Shown here: in pieces, positions 16,902 through 25,526 of the stretch
Position numbering within the stretch: the first letter of the stretch is position 1
Layout of the letters: the number at the start of each line of letters is the position of its first letter
Assembly (NCBI GenBank): GCA_019418225.1
Contig: DYCF01000012.1
Location: 1 to 64,000, forward strand
DNA length: 64,000 nucleotides
Reading direction: 5' to 3'
Source of the DNA: Clostridiales bacterium
GTDB lineage: Bacteria; Bacillota; Clostridia; Lachnospirales; Cellulosilyticaceae
Position numbers and translations under genes: made by a program
The notes under the pieces: generated by a model
Database searches by the model: none
Told to the model about the DNA's origin: nothing
Seen by the model: only the letters and a program-made list of their open reading frames with translations

Positions 16902-17801
16902 TTATTGTATCTGCCATTTTTGTGTATACCAATCCGGCTTTTGGAAACTGCTAAACTCATAATCACTGCTCTCAATGACATCTTTAAAACCTTCTGACTG
17001 TACAACCTCTAAAATGTCTTTTACGAATTGGCTATCTATATCCTTCGTTTGAACAGCAATAACATTCTTCATTTCTTCTGCTAATACCTCTTTGTAAATA
17101 GCTGAATCTAAATCGATTCCTGCTGATAGCGCATAATTACCTGGTATAGCTGCTAAATCTGAGCTTTGTAATGTTCTTGGAAGCTGAGCGGCCTCTACTG
17201 GTGTAATCGTTAAGTTGAGTGGATTATCCTTTATATTTTTTTCACTAAAACTTGTAACATCTACAGTTTCATCAATAGTTAATAAACCTGCATTTTGTGC
17301 TTCCTTTAATGCACGTCTTAAGTTGGTTACATCATTAGGTACAGTCAAAGTCGCACCTGTTTCTACCTGTGAGAGATCTGTATATTTATTTGAATAAATG
17401 CCTAGCCCTACTGTTGGGATATTAATTAAGTTACTTAATTCTAAGCTATGCTCAGTTTTAAAATTCTCAAGGTATATACTATGTTGAAACATATTGGCAT
17501 CTACTTCACCTTTTCCTAATGCTAAATTAGGCTGTACATAATCACTAAACTCAATAATTTCAACCTTATATCCTTTTTCCTCAAGTCCTGGTTTAATGGC
17601 GTACTTGATCATATCACCATAAGGGCCAGGGCAAGTTCCAAATTTGATTGTATCCTTGCTGTCTCCTGTATGATTGGTAACAGTGGCAGCATCACTATTT
17701 GTTGCATTGTCACTACTTACACTTTGTGCTCCGCATCCTGTTAAAATTCCAAAGCCTACTACTGCTAATAATCCTAATTTATAAATTAAATTTTTTCTCA
17801 T
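16902..17801 (-). CDS. metQ: Methionine ABC transporter substrate-binding lipoprotein
   Basis: MetQ/NlpA-family lipoprotein of 299 residues. The signal peptide ends with the lipobox ILTGC. The mature protein begins with a Ser/Asn/Asp-rich linker, then IKFGTCPGPYGDM and the type II binding fold with a GxGIYSNKY-like region. I start at the ATG at 17801, seven bases after GGGGGG. The upstream ATG overlaps that site. It closes the aminotransferase-metN-metI-metQ operon. No clear terminator separates it from the next S-box promoter, which starts 36 bp after its stop. Confidence 0.93.
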   Translation of the reverse strand: MRKNLIYKLGLLAVVGFGILTGCGAQSVSSDNATNSDAATVTNHTGDSKDTIKFGTCPGPYGDMIKYAIKPGLEEKGYKVEIIEFSDYVQPNLALGKGEVDANMFQHSIYLENFKTEHSLELSNLINIPTVGLGIYSNKYTDLSQVETGATLTVPNDVTNLRRALKEAQNAGLLTIDETVDVTSFSEKNIKDNPLNLTITPVEAAQLPRTLQSSDLAAIPGNYALSAGIDLDSAIYKEVLAEEMKNVIAVQTKDIDSQFVKDILEVVQSEGFKDVIESSDYEFSSFQKPDWYTQKWQIQ

Positions 17802-17830
17802 ACTTATCCCCCCATATTTCATTCACTTTT

Positions 17831-18487
17831 CTATTTTTTACTTACACTTACAGCAATCTTTTCACCGATTACTTGAATCAGTTGCACAACAACGACTAAT
17901 AATACCACTGTAATCACAAGTACATCCGTTTGATAGCGTTGATAACCATAACGAATTGCGAGATCTCCAATACCGCCGCCACCAACAGTTCCTGCCATTG
18001 ATGAGTAGCCTATAATGCTAATTAGCGTAACTGTAATAGCTCTAATAATGCCAGGTAATGCTTCAACTAAAAGTACATCAAATACAATATCCTTCAAACT
18101 AGCCCCCATAGCTAGCGATGCTTCTATAACCCCTTTGTCTATTTCTGCAAAAGCCCCTTCCACTAATCGTGCTAAAAAGGCTATGGCTGCTACAGTTAAA
18201 GGCACTGTTACAGCTGTTGCACCAATGGTTGTACCTAGTATTAAGTTGGTTAAAGGATACAGTAAAACTAATAAAATAATAAAAGGTATTGAACGAATAA
18301 CATTAATCACTAAACCTGAAATTGCATTGATTGTTTTATTGGGGTGCAAAAGTGGTGAAGCTGTAATATATAAAACAAGTCCTAATAAGGTCCCTGCTAC
18401 TATGGCAATAACCATTGAGATACCCACCATCAAACTAGTTTCCTTGGTTGCAATCCATAATGCTTCAATTAACTCATTTAAATTCAT
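17831..18487 (-). CDS. metI: Methionine ABC transporter permease
   Basis: MetI-type permease of 218 residues with about five membrane segments. The coupling loop ASLAMGASLKDIVFDVLLVEALPG is typical for MetI, and the TVGGGGIGDLAIRYGYQRY motif near the C-terminus is a family hallmark. It overlaps metN by 4 bp (ATGA), so translation is coupled. It forms the membrane part of the methionine importer with MetN and MetQ. Confidence 0.95.
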   Translation of the reverse strand: MNLNELIEALWIATKETSLMVGISMVIAIVAGTLLGLVLYITASPLLHPNKTINAISGLVINVIRSIPFIILLVLLYPLTNLILGTTIGATAVTVPLTVAAIAFLARLVEGAFAEIDKGVIEASLAMGASLKDIVFDVLLVEALPGIIRAITVTLISIIGYSSMAGTVGGGGIGDLAIRYGYQRYQTDVLVITVVLLVVVVQLIQVIGEKIAVSVSKK

Positions 18488-19503
18488 GCGACTTCACTCC
18501 CCTTTTCTCTAATGATTTCTATATCTTCAGTGTTAGACCGAATATATCTAAGTGCCTCATCTACAGCATTATTTTCCCCTGTAATACTAACAACTAATGT
18601 GCCAATTGGTCTTTCCATGATGTATTCAATACGCCCATGTAAAATATTTAAAACCACCTCATAGTTTTTGCTGGCATAGGCAATAATGGGTTCAATGCTT
18701 TTATCTCCTTTGTAAATAAGCTTGATGATTTTGCCTTGAGTTTGTGAAATAATTTCTTCTGGAATATCTAATTGTGTTTTAACTAATTTCTTTGTAAGTT
18801 CTGCTTTAGGATTGGCAAAGACTTCATAAGTTGTCCCTTTTTCAATAATTTCACCATGACTCATTACTGCTACTTTAGTAAATAAATTTTTGGCGACTTC
18901 CATTTGATGTGTGATGAAAACAATAGTAATCCCCAATGACTTATTTATTTGCTTTAAGATATCCACAATTTCCACAGTTGTCTGTGCATCAAGTGCAGAT
19001 GTTGCTTCATCACAAAGTAGAATTTTAGGATTTGTTGCTAATGCCCTCGCAATCCCCACACGTTGTTTTTGCCCACCACTTAAACTAGCTGGGTAAGCAT
19101 TGATTTTATCCTTTAACCCCACCAATTCAAGTAATTCTTCAATGCGTGCCTTACGTTTTTCCTTAGGGTACTCTTGTACTTTAAGTGCAAGCTCTATATT
19201 TTGCCCTACTGTTTTTCTAGAAACTAAATTAAAGTGCTGAAAAATCATCCCTACCTTTTTACGCAGCTCTCTAATTTGGCTATTATTTAATGCTGTAACA
19301 TCTTCATTATCTACGAAGATATGACCAATTGTAGGTTTCTGCAAACCATTAATTGTTCTAACTAATGTACTTTTTCCAGCACCACTGCCACCTACAATGC
19401 CATAAATATCTCCTGCTTCAATATGAAGTGAAACATCTTTTACTGCTACAAACTCCCCATCTTTTTGCTTAAATGTGACGCTAACATTTTCAAATCTAAT
19501 CAT
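18484..19503 (-). CDS. metN: Methionine ABC transporter ATPase
   Basis: MetN, 339 residues. Walker A GGSGAGKST (38-46), signature LSGGQKQR (141-148), Walker B ILLCDEATSALD, and a C-terminal NIL domain (about 255-335) that binds methionine and inhibits transport when the pool is full. GGAGGGGA precedes the ATG. It follows the aminotransferase by 12 bp under the S-box leader at 20777-20891. Confidence 0.95.
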   Translation of the reverse strand: MIRFENVSVTFKQKDGEFVAVKDVSLHIEAGDIYGIVGGSGAGKSTLVRTINGLQKPTIGHIFVDNEDVTALNNSQIRELRKKVGMIFQHFNLVSRKTVGQNIELALKVQEYPKEKRKARIEELLELVGLKDKINAYPASLSGGQKQRVGIARALATNPKILLCDEATSALDAQTTVEIVDILKQINKSLGITIVFITHQMEVAKNLFTKVAVMSHGEIIEKGTTYEVFANPKAELTKKLVKTQLDIPEEIISQTQGKIIKLIYKGDKSIEPIIAYASKNYEVVLNILHGRIEYIMERPIGTLVVSITGENNAVDEALRYIRSNTEDIEIIREKGSEVA

Positions 19504-19515
19504 AAGCTCCCCTCC

Positions 19516-20673
19516 TTAAAAGTGTTTTCTAATATGTTGCAATCTCCCTAATGCGCTTTCTAATGTTTCTGGTTTCTTCGCATAATGGAAACGGATATAA
19601 CGATTGACATCTTCTTTAAAGAAACTAGATCCTGGTACGCCTGCTACACCTACTTCTTTTATAAGCCTTTCAGCAAATTCGTTATCAGATGCCATGCCAA
19701 ACTCTTCAATATCTACCATGACATAATACGCACCTTCTGGTTTGAAATAACGAAGCCCTATGCTATCTAAGCCTTTTAAAAACAACTCTCTCTTTTCGGT
19801 ATAAATTCTAGTGAGTTCCTCATAATAGTCATCTTCAAATTTAAGTCCTATTGCCGCAGCTCTTTGAAGTGGTGCTGCTGCTCCTACTGTTAAAAAGTCA
19901 TGTACCTTTTTACATTGGTCAATAATTTGCTTAGGTGCTATCACATAACCAAGTCGCCAACCTGTGATTGAATAAGTTTTCGAAAGCGAACTACAAGAAA
20001 TGGTACGTTCAAACATTCCTGGTAATGCTGCAAAATAAATATGTCTATATGGTGCATAAACAATATGTTCATATACTTCATCTGTAATAACATAGGCATC
20101 ATATTTCTCCACAATTTTTGCAATGTCTAAAAGTTCTTCTTCTGTAAACACCTTGCCTATAGGATTAGATGGATTACAGAGAATAAGTGCCTTAGCCCCA
20201 GCCTTAAAAGCATCTTCTAAGGCATCTCTGTCAAAATCAAATGTCGGTGGCTTGAGTGGAATATAAATTGGCTGTGCACCACATAAGATGGTATCTGCTG
20301 CATAGTTCTCATAAAATGGTGAGAAAATAGCAACCTTATCTCCCACCTCACAAATGGACATCATTGCAGTCATCATTGCTTCTGTACTTCCACAAGTTAC
20401 AACAATATTTTCATTTGGATCAATTTTAATCCCCATAAAGTGTTCTTGCTTTTTGGCTAATGCTTCTCTAAAATCTTGTGCCCCCCAAGTTACCGCATAT
20501 TGATGGGGCCCTTCTATTGCTGCACGTTGTAATTCTTCAATTATTTCTTTAGGCGGATCAAAGTCTGGGAAACCTTGTGCTAAATTAATTGCCTCATACT
20601 GATTTGCAATACGTGTCATCTTCCTAATTGTTGACTCCTGAAATCCATCTAATCTATGACTAAGCTCTAACAT
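19516..20673 (-). CDS. Class I PLP aminotransferase, probably methionine/4-methylthio-2-oxobutyrate type
   Basis: A 385-residue fold-type I aminotransferase. INLAQGFPDFDPP near 29 and the PLP lysine in SLSKTYSITGWRLGY near 230 are clear, as are NPSNPIG near 165 and the C-terminal R-F-H-Y-A. The closest pattern I recognise is the KAT/YbdL group, which accepts methionine and aromatic amino acids. It opens the met transporter operon behind a SAM riboswitch, which argues that it makes or uses methionine through 4-methylthio-2-oxobutyrate. GAGGAGG precedes the ATG. A general aromatic aminotransferase activity is also possible. Confidence 0.85.
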   Translation of the reverse strand: MLELSHRLDGFQESTIRKMTRIANQYEAINLAQGFPDFDPPKEIIEELQRAAIEGPHQYAVTWGAQDFREALAKKQEHFMGIKIDPNENIVVTCGSTEAMMTAMMSICEVGDKVAIFSPFYENYAADTILCGAQPIYIPLKPPTFDFDRDALEDAFKAGAKALILCNPSNPIGKVFTEEELLDIAKIVEKYDAYVITDEVYEHIVYAPYRHIYFAALPGMFERTISCSSLSKTYSITGWRLGYVIAPKQIIDQCKKVHDFLTVGAAAPLQRAAAIGLKFEDDYYEELTRIYTEKRELFLKGLDSIGLRYFKPEGAYYVMVDIEEFGMASDNEFAERLIKEVGVAGVPGSSFFKEDVNRYIRFHYAKKPETLESALGRLQHIRKHF

Positions 20674-20716
20674 TATAATTTCCTCCTCACTGTATACTCA
20701 GTATTTTCTTAAAGAA

Positions 20717-20757
20717 AATACAAAAAGCTGCCTTCTTAAGATAAGAAAGCAGCTTTC
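20717..20757 (-). terminator. Expression-platform terminator of the met-operon S-box leader
   Basis: AAAGCTGC.TTCTTA pairs with TAAGAA.GCAGCTTT, followed by TTTTTG on the minus strand, between the aptamer and the aminotransferase start. Confidence 0.88.
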
Positions 20758-20776
20758 ATTAAAGTGATACTTTACC

Positions 20777-20891
20777 TTCTTATCTGTCAAACCCACCTAT
20801 GAGTTTGCTGGAATTAGCACCTTAAATAATTTTTTATTATTCAGGTTGCTGGGCTTCGTCGGGCCAGTCCCTTTGCCTCTCTAAATAAGAA
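20777..20891 (-). promoter_or_regulatory. SAM-I (S-box) riboswitch of the aminotransferase-metNIQ operon
   Basis: Blocks in order on the minus strand: TTCTTAT...AGAGAGG, AAAGGGACTGGCCC, GAAGCCCAGCAACC, AAGGTGCTAATTCC, and 3' P1 ATAAGAA. A terminator follows. It should reduce methionine uptake and transamination when SAM is plentiful. Confidence 0.97.
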
Positions 20892-20927
20892 TCTCTTGCT
20901 ATTACCGAGTTTTTTAATATGTTTAGT

Positions 20928-20956
20928 AGTATATATATAATTTTTTATAAAGTCAA
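20928..20956 (-). promoter_or_regulatory. Promoter of the met-operon S-box transcript
   Basis: TTGACT, 17-bp spacer, TATACT on the minus strand. The bases around the -10 (TATACT.CTAAACATAT) match the other S-box promoter at 16838, which suggests duplication of the whole leader. Confidence 0.75.
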
Positions 20957-21076
20957 TAATATTTTAATATTTTTTATTTTTTGTACTCATCATCATCCTC
21001 TATGCCTCACCGGGTTACAATTTTTTCCATATTGCATATATTATAAGTAGTCATTTATCTTAAAGGACTGATAATT

Positions 21077-22393
21077 ATGCTCAAACATCCTTTTGAACAT
21101 CAACTTTCCTCAGCACTTAAACAATATAATTACTTCGTTCAAAAAGATTACTTAAACAATCTAAATTGTGCAACCTTATGCCATTGTACTGACGAGCAAG
21201 ACTCTATCTTGCTCTTTAAAATAAATAAATTTTCTGCCTCAACTACTTCTAACTTTTTCACTTATGTTTTCAATGCACTTGCTACACTTACGACAACTAT
21301 TGGTTTCATTTTAGAAAATACCAATGGTACGCTTAACTTTTATGTGGGGTTAGATGTTGCAGACTCTACCACAATAAGTAGTGAAATTTTTGTTCAAGGC
21401 TTTCTTGCTACTTTTCCAGATAGTGAAATAACATCCTTTAGCCAGCAAGATTCTAAGAACTTATTATCTGACCTATTAGATCCAGATAATTTCTCGGCTA
21501 TTACTTCTACCATTGTCATTCCTAATAATACCGATTCTACTATTTCTCCTATCCTTCAGCATCTTACCGCACTTCTTACTTCTGAAAATTATGTTGCTCT
21601 ATTTCTTGCAAATCCTATGGGCCTTTGCGAAAATGAAGATTTACTTGATACATTAACCTGCCTCTTTAATACCTTATCTCAATTTCAGCAAGCAAATCTT
21701 AACTGTTTTAAAGGAGTAGCTCACAATAAATCTTGTACACTTGCAACCAATCAGAGTTCAAGCTGTAGTAAGTCTTGTACAAATACAGATAACTGTAGCC
21801 ACGGTTCTAGTGCAGCTGCCTATACTAACATTTCCCCCTCTACTTCAGTCCCCTTAGGCGATAGTTGCCGTACAGTTAATATAAGCACGACTTTCAATCA
21901 TGCAGCTAGCACTAATCAAGGTACTTCTCACGCTACTGCTAACTGTAATACTAATGGTTGTTCTGAGGGAAACTCAGAGTCAAAAATGGATGCTACTAAT
22001 CTTACGGATAATACAACCATTATCTACTCCAAGCAAAATAAAATAGCTATGGATGCACTTGCACGATTAACTGCTCTTATTGCTAGGCTTACTGCAAACA
22101 GTAATAATCCATTATTCTCATTTAGCGCTTTCTTTTTAGCACCACTTACTTCAACTTCAATCCGAGCAGGTTACACTTATGCCGGCTTAGCTAAAGATCC
22201 TACACTGAATCTAGAGCCTGCCTTTGTTACGACTTGGTCTAGTAATCACGCCATCTATTTACCTCTACTTAATAACCTTAAACACTTCCATATACCTCAC
22301 TTTAACCTCCCCTGTCTCTCTAAGTCCTTTAAAGCTTGTACCCCCATTACTTCAACTGAGCTTTTAAATACCTTTTACAAGCCCTCTTCTTAA
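21077..22393 (+). CDS. Unrecognised 438-residue protein, possibly an ATPase-less relative of HerA-like proteins
   Basis: I do not recognise a named family. The N-terminal 200 residues have an alternating alpha/beta pattern, with TIGFILENTNGTLNFYVGL near 75 and YVALFLANPMG near 173. Residues 210-300 are low complexity, rich in Ser, Thr, Asn and Cys (about 13 Cys). The end has ALARLTALIARLTANSN then a FSFSAFFLAPLTS segment. This order recalls the N-terminal half of some Firmicute HerA/FtsK-like ATP-binding proteins, but no Walker motif is present. AAAGGA precedes the ATG. It stands alone between the divergent met operon and mccB. That kinship is a weak inference. Confidence 0.5.
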   Translation: MLKHPFEHQLSSALKQYNYFVQKDYLNNLNCATLCHCTDEQDSILLFKINKFSASTTSNFFTYVFNALATLTTTIGFILENTNGTLNFYVGLDVADSTTISSEIFVQGFLATFPDSEITSFSQQDSKNLLSDLLDPDNFSAITSTIVIPNNTDSTISPILQHLTALLTSENYVALFLANPMGLCENEDLLDTLTCLFNTLSQFQQANLNCFKGVAHNKSCTLATNQSSSCSKSCTNTDNCSHGSSAAAYTNISPSTSVPLGDSCRTVNISTTFNHAASTNQGTSHATANCNTNGCSEGNSESKMDATNLTDNTTIIYSKQNKIAMDALARLTALIARLTANSNNPLFSFSAFFLAPLTSTSIRAGYTYAGLAKDPTLNLEPAFVTTWSSNHAIYLPLLNNLKHFHIPHFNLPCLSKSFKACTPITSTELLNTFYKPSS

Positions 22394-22422
22394 ATTTTTA
22401 AATCCCTACTAAAAAAATATAT

Positions 22423-22450
22423 TTACTTTGATTTAAATTGAGCATATAAT
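22423..22450 (+). promoter_or_regulatory. Possible promoter of the mccB-mccA/yrrT unit
   Basis: TTTACT, 16-bp spacer, TATAAT, about 55 bp before the mccB start. The -10 is consensus and the -35 is weak. Confidence 0.45.
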
Positions 22451-22505
22451 ATATCTAAATTCAACAACAATTCTAACTATTATTATTTATAAAGGGGGAT
22501 TTATC

Positions 22506-23591
22506 ATGAACTTTAATTCTAAACTCGTCCATGGGGGTATATCCGAGGATGCCACAACTGGTGCTGTTAGTGTTCCTATTTATCAAACCTCTACTTTTAG
22601 GCAAAGTAGTTTAGGACATCATAAGGGCTATGAATATTCTAGAACAGGTAATCCTACAAGGCATGCCCTTGAAAAACTTATTGCAGAACTTGAGGGAGGT
22701 GTTGCTGGTTTCGCCTTTGCTTCAGGTTTAGCTGCTTTATCAACTGTACTTATGCTTTTTAAAGCGGGAGATCATATTTTAATCTCTGATAATGTGTATG
22801 GGGGTACCTTTAGAGTAGTTGATAAAGTTTTTGTTAATTTAGGACTTACGTATACTTTGGTTGATACTTCTAATCTAGATGAAGTAAAATCAGCTATTAC
22901 ACCTAATAGCAAAGCTATTTTCATTGAAACACCAACCAATCCACTGATGAAATTAACAGACCTATCTGCTATTAGTTTACTTGCTAAACTTCATGGCTTA
23001 CTAACAGTAGTTGATAACACCTTTTTAACACCTTACTTACAACGTCCTATTAAATCTGGCATTGATATTGTCGTTCATAGTGCTACGAAATATTTAGGTG
23101 GTCATAGTGATGTAGTGGCCGGTTTAGTAGTTGTTACAACCAATGAACTTAAAGAACGTATTGGCTTTTTACAAAATGCTGTTGGTGCCATCCTTGGACC
23201 TCAAGATAGCTGGTTACTTATGAGAGGCATTAAAACGTTAGCTGTTCGTCTAGATAGAGCTCAAGAAAATGCGCAGAAAATCGTTGCCCTTCTGCAAACT
23301 TTACCTGAAGTCAAACGCATCTATTATCCTAATATAGGTGCTATGATTTCCTTCGAATTGGATACAGCTGAACGTGCTAAAAAACTTATTAATAATGTAA
23401 AACTCATTGCCCTAGCTGAAAGTTTAGGTGGCGTTGAAAGTCTTATCTGCTTACCTGCAGCGATGACACATGCTTCTATTCCTGTAGCGCAAAGAGAAAA
23501 ATTAGGAATTAAGGATAGTTTGCTTCGTCTATCTGTAGGTATTGAAAGTGCGGATGACCTTATAGAAGACCTTAAACAAGCACTCCAATAA
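22506..23591 (+). CDS. mccB: Cystathionine gamma-lyase/synthase-family PLP enzyme (MccB-like)
   Basis: Cys/Met-metabolism PLP enzyme, 361 residues. Features are YQTSTF, YEYSRTGNPTR (43-52), the PLP-binding lysine 195 in SATKYLGGHSD, and the C-terminal LRLSVGIE. With the next gene it resembles the mccA-mccB pair that turns homocysteine into cysteine via cystathionine. The segment usually found between the YYP and GFGGMISFEL motifs (about 18 residues with a PGH) is missing: here YYP (273-275) runs almost directly into GAMISFEL. GGGGGA precedes the ATG. Gamma-synthase or methionine gamma-lyase activity cannot be excluded. Confidence 0.85.
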   Translation: MNFNSKLVHGGISEDATTGAVSVPIYQTSTFRQSSLGHHKGYEYSRTGNPTRHALEKLIAELEGGVAGFAFASGLAALSTVLMLFKAGDHILISDNVYGGTFRVVDKVFVNLGLTYTLVDTSNLDEVKSAITPNSKAIFIETPTNPLMKLTDLSAISLLAKLHGLLTVVDNTFLTPYLQRPIKSGIDIVVHSATKYLGGHSDVVAGLVVVTTNELKERIGFLQNAVGAILGPQDSWLLMRGIKTLAVRLDRAQENAQKIVALLQTLPEVKRIYYPNIGAMISFELDTAERAKKLINNVKLIALAESLGGVESLICLPAAMTHASIPVAQREKLGIKDSLLRLSVGIESADDLIEDLKQALQ

Positions 23592-23668
23592 TTTTGTTTT
23601 AATAAGTTTTTCTCCTATAAATGATTTTTCATAAACTCAATTTGGGTAATCGAAAGGATGGTGCAATT

Positions 23669-25279
23669 ATGCAGTATATTAATGATATTCGTGAACTTGT
23701 TGGGCATACCCCTCTTTTAAAACTTAATAATATTTCTCCTAGTGAAGACATTCATATATTTGGTAAACTTGAATACTTTAATCCTGGCGGTAGTGTGAAA
23801 GACCGCGTGGGGCTCAAAATTATTGAAACAGCTGAAAAACAAGGTTTACTCAAACCTGGTTATACCATTATTGAAGCCACTGCCGGTAATACTGGCATTG
23901 GCCTTGCATTAGCTGCTTTTGAAAAAGGCTATCACCTTAAGTTAGTTGTTCCTGCTAAATTTGCTGTTGAAAAGCAAATTTTAATGCAAGCCTTAGGTGC
24001 ACAACTCATCGTAACGCCTACTGAAGAAGGTATCGAGGGAGCAGTTAAAAAGGCTAAAGAACTCTCTGAGCAAATTCCAAATTCCTTCATGGCAAAGCAA
24101 TTTGATAATCCTGCTAATTTAGCAGCTCATAAACAAACCGGTAAGGAAATCTACGAGGCCTTAGATGGACAGATTGATGTTCTGGTTGCTGGGGCTGGTT
24201 CAGGTGGCACACTTATTGGTATTGCTTCTTATTTAAAGGCTCAAAATCCTAATATCAAAATCGTTCTTGCTGACCCTATAGGCTCTATTTTAGGTGGTGG
24301 TGAAGAAGGAACTTATCATATCGAAGGTATTGGTAATCACTTTATCCCTTCTATCTTTGATAGGCATTATATTGATGAAGTAGAAAAAATTTCTGATGAA
24401 GAAGCTTTTTATTATGTTCAACTTCTAGGTAAAAAAGAAGGTGTCCTTGTCGGTTCTTCTTCTGGTGCAGCCTTAGCTGCTGCCATGAAGCAAGCTTATA
24501 AATTACATGCTAAACATCCTACTCCTTCTTCTAAACCATTTAATATTGTAACTATCTTCCCTGATCGTAGCGATCGCTACTTTAGTCAAAACCTTTATAA
24601 CTTTGATATGAATCTATCTGACTTTAGGTTTAACGATCTTTTTGATAACTGGGCAACCCATTATGATGAATCTGTATTTGCTAAAAAAGGTGAGTACTAT
24701 GAGGTATTTGAAAACTATGAAGGCATTCTTGAAGCTACAGTGGATGCTATTAACTTACCTAGCGGTGCTACCGTTTTGGATATTGGTAGTGGTACAGGTA
24801 ATTTAAGTATTACTGCTGCAAAAAAAGGATATGAAGTCACAGCTATTGAACCTAATCTTAAGATGCGACAAATTGCTTCCTCTAAATATCCTCTTATTCC
24901 TGTTCAAAATGGCAGCTTCTTAACATTGCCTATCCCTGACCATAGCATTGATGCCATTATTTCTAGTTATGCTTTCCATCACCTTTCAGATGATGAAAAA
25001 GCCAAATCTGTCAAATTCCTTGTAACCAAGCTTACTTCTAGAGGCAAAATCATCATTACGGACACTATGTATGAGACACCTAAAGTAGGTGAACAACTTC
25101 TTAAAGAAAGCTTAGATAAAGGTGCTACAGCTCTTGCAAATGATTTAAAAACTGAGTTCTATACAACCCATGATGTACTTAAACAAATACTTGAAGATGT
25201 TGGCTTTAAAGTTTCTTTTAAAAAGCAAAATAAATTTGTATGGATTCTTATTGCTGAAAGATATAGTGAAACCAACTAA
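23669..25279 (+). CDS. mccA: Fusion of cystathionine beta-synthase/cysteine synthase (MccA) and YrrT-like methyltransferase
   Basis: A 536-residue two-domain protein. Residues 1-310 are a fold-type II PLP enzyme of the O-acetylserine sulfhydrylase/cystathionine beta-synthase group: lysine 44 in PGGSVKDR, TAGNTGIG (71-78), GAGSGGT (175-181), SSSGAA near 263. Residues 315-531 are a class I SAM methyltransferase: FNDLFDNWATHYDES, motif I VLDIGSGTGNL (369-379), SSYAFHHLSDDEK near 432, FVWILIAE at the end. These match YrrT, which is encoded beside mccA and mccB in Bacillus. Start at the ATG at 23669 behind GAAAGGA. The last five codons and the stop lie inside repeat copy C. It is 78 bp after mccB, probably one operon. 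Confidence 0.9.
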   Translation: MQYINDIRELVGHTPLLKLNNISPSEDIHIFGKLEYFNPGGSVKDRVGLKIIETAEKQGLLKPGYTIIEATAGNTGIGLALAAFEKGYHLKLVVPAKFAVEKQILMQALGAQLIVTPTEEGIEGAVKKAKELSEQIPNSFMAKQFDNPANLAAHKQTGKEIYEALDGQIDVLVAGAGSGGTLIGIASYLKAQNPNIKIVLADPIGSILGGGEEGTYHIEGIGNHFIPSIFDRHYIDEVEKISDEEAFYYVQLLGKKEGVLVGSSSGAALAAAMKQAYKLHAKHPTPSSKPFNIVTIFPDRSDRYFSQNLYNFDMNLSDFRFNDLFDNWATHYDESVFAKKGEYYEVFENYEGILEATVDAINLPSGATVLDIGSGTGNLSITAAKKGYEVTAIEPNLKMRQIASSKYPLIPVQNGSFLTLPIPDHSIDAIISSYAFHHLSDDEKAKSVKFLVTKLTSRGKIIITDTMYETPKVGEQLLKESLDKGATALANDLKTEFYTTHDVLKQILEDVGFKVSFKKQNKFVWILIAERYSETN

Positions 25280-25376
25280 AGCCTTAAAATATACATGTAC
25301 GTAAGTTGTTTTCTCCCAATGATGTCACATTGCTAAAGACTATGAATAACTAAAATTTATAAATGTGAAATCTATA
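25262..25376 (+). repeat. 115-bp dispersed palindromic element, copy C, overlapping a gene end
   Basis: TATAG...GAAATCTATA, 115 bp. Its first 18 bases encode residues 532-536 and the stop codon of the mccA-yrrT fusion. The gap from 25377 to the next start (25527) shows only AT-rich sequence. Confidence 0.9.
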
Positions 25377-25526
25377 ATCCGACTCACATTATTACTTGAA
25401 ATTTACAATAATAGTAAATCTTTTATCCTATTATTCACAATTATAGACAGGTGTGATATACTTCTTTTAATATTTAAAGCTTGCTCATTTATAAATACTA
25501 ATGAGCTTATTGAAGGAGGTTATCAT

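Noticed and set aside
25365..25526. Upstream extension of the zinc-ribbon gene
   Set aside because: It starts in repeat copy C and lacks a ribosome site. The TTG at 25527 has one.
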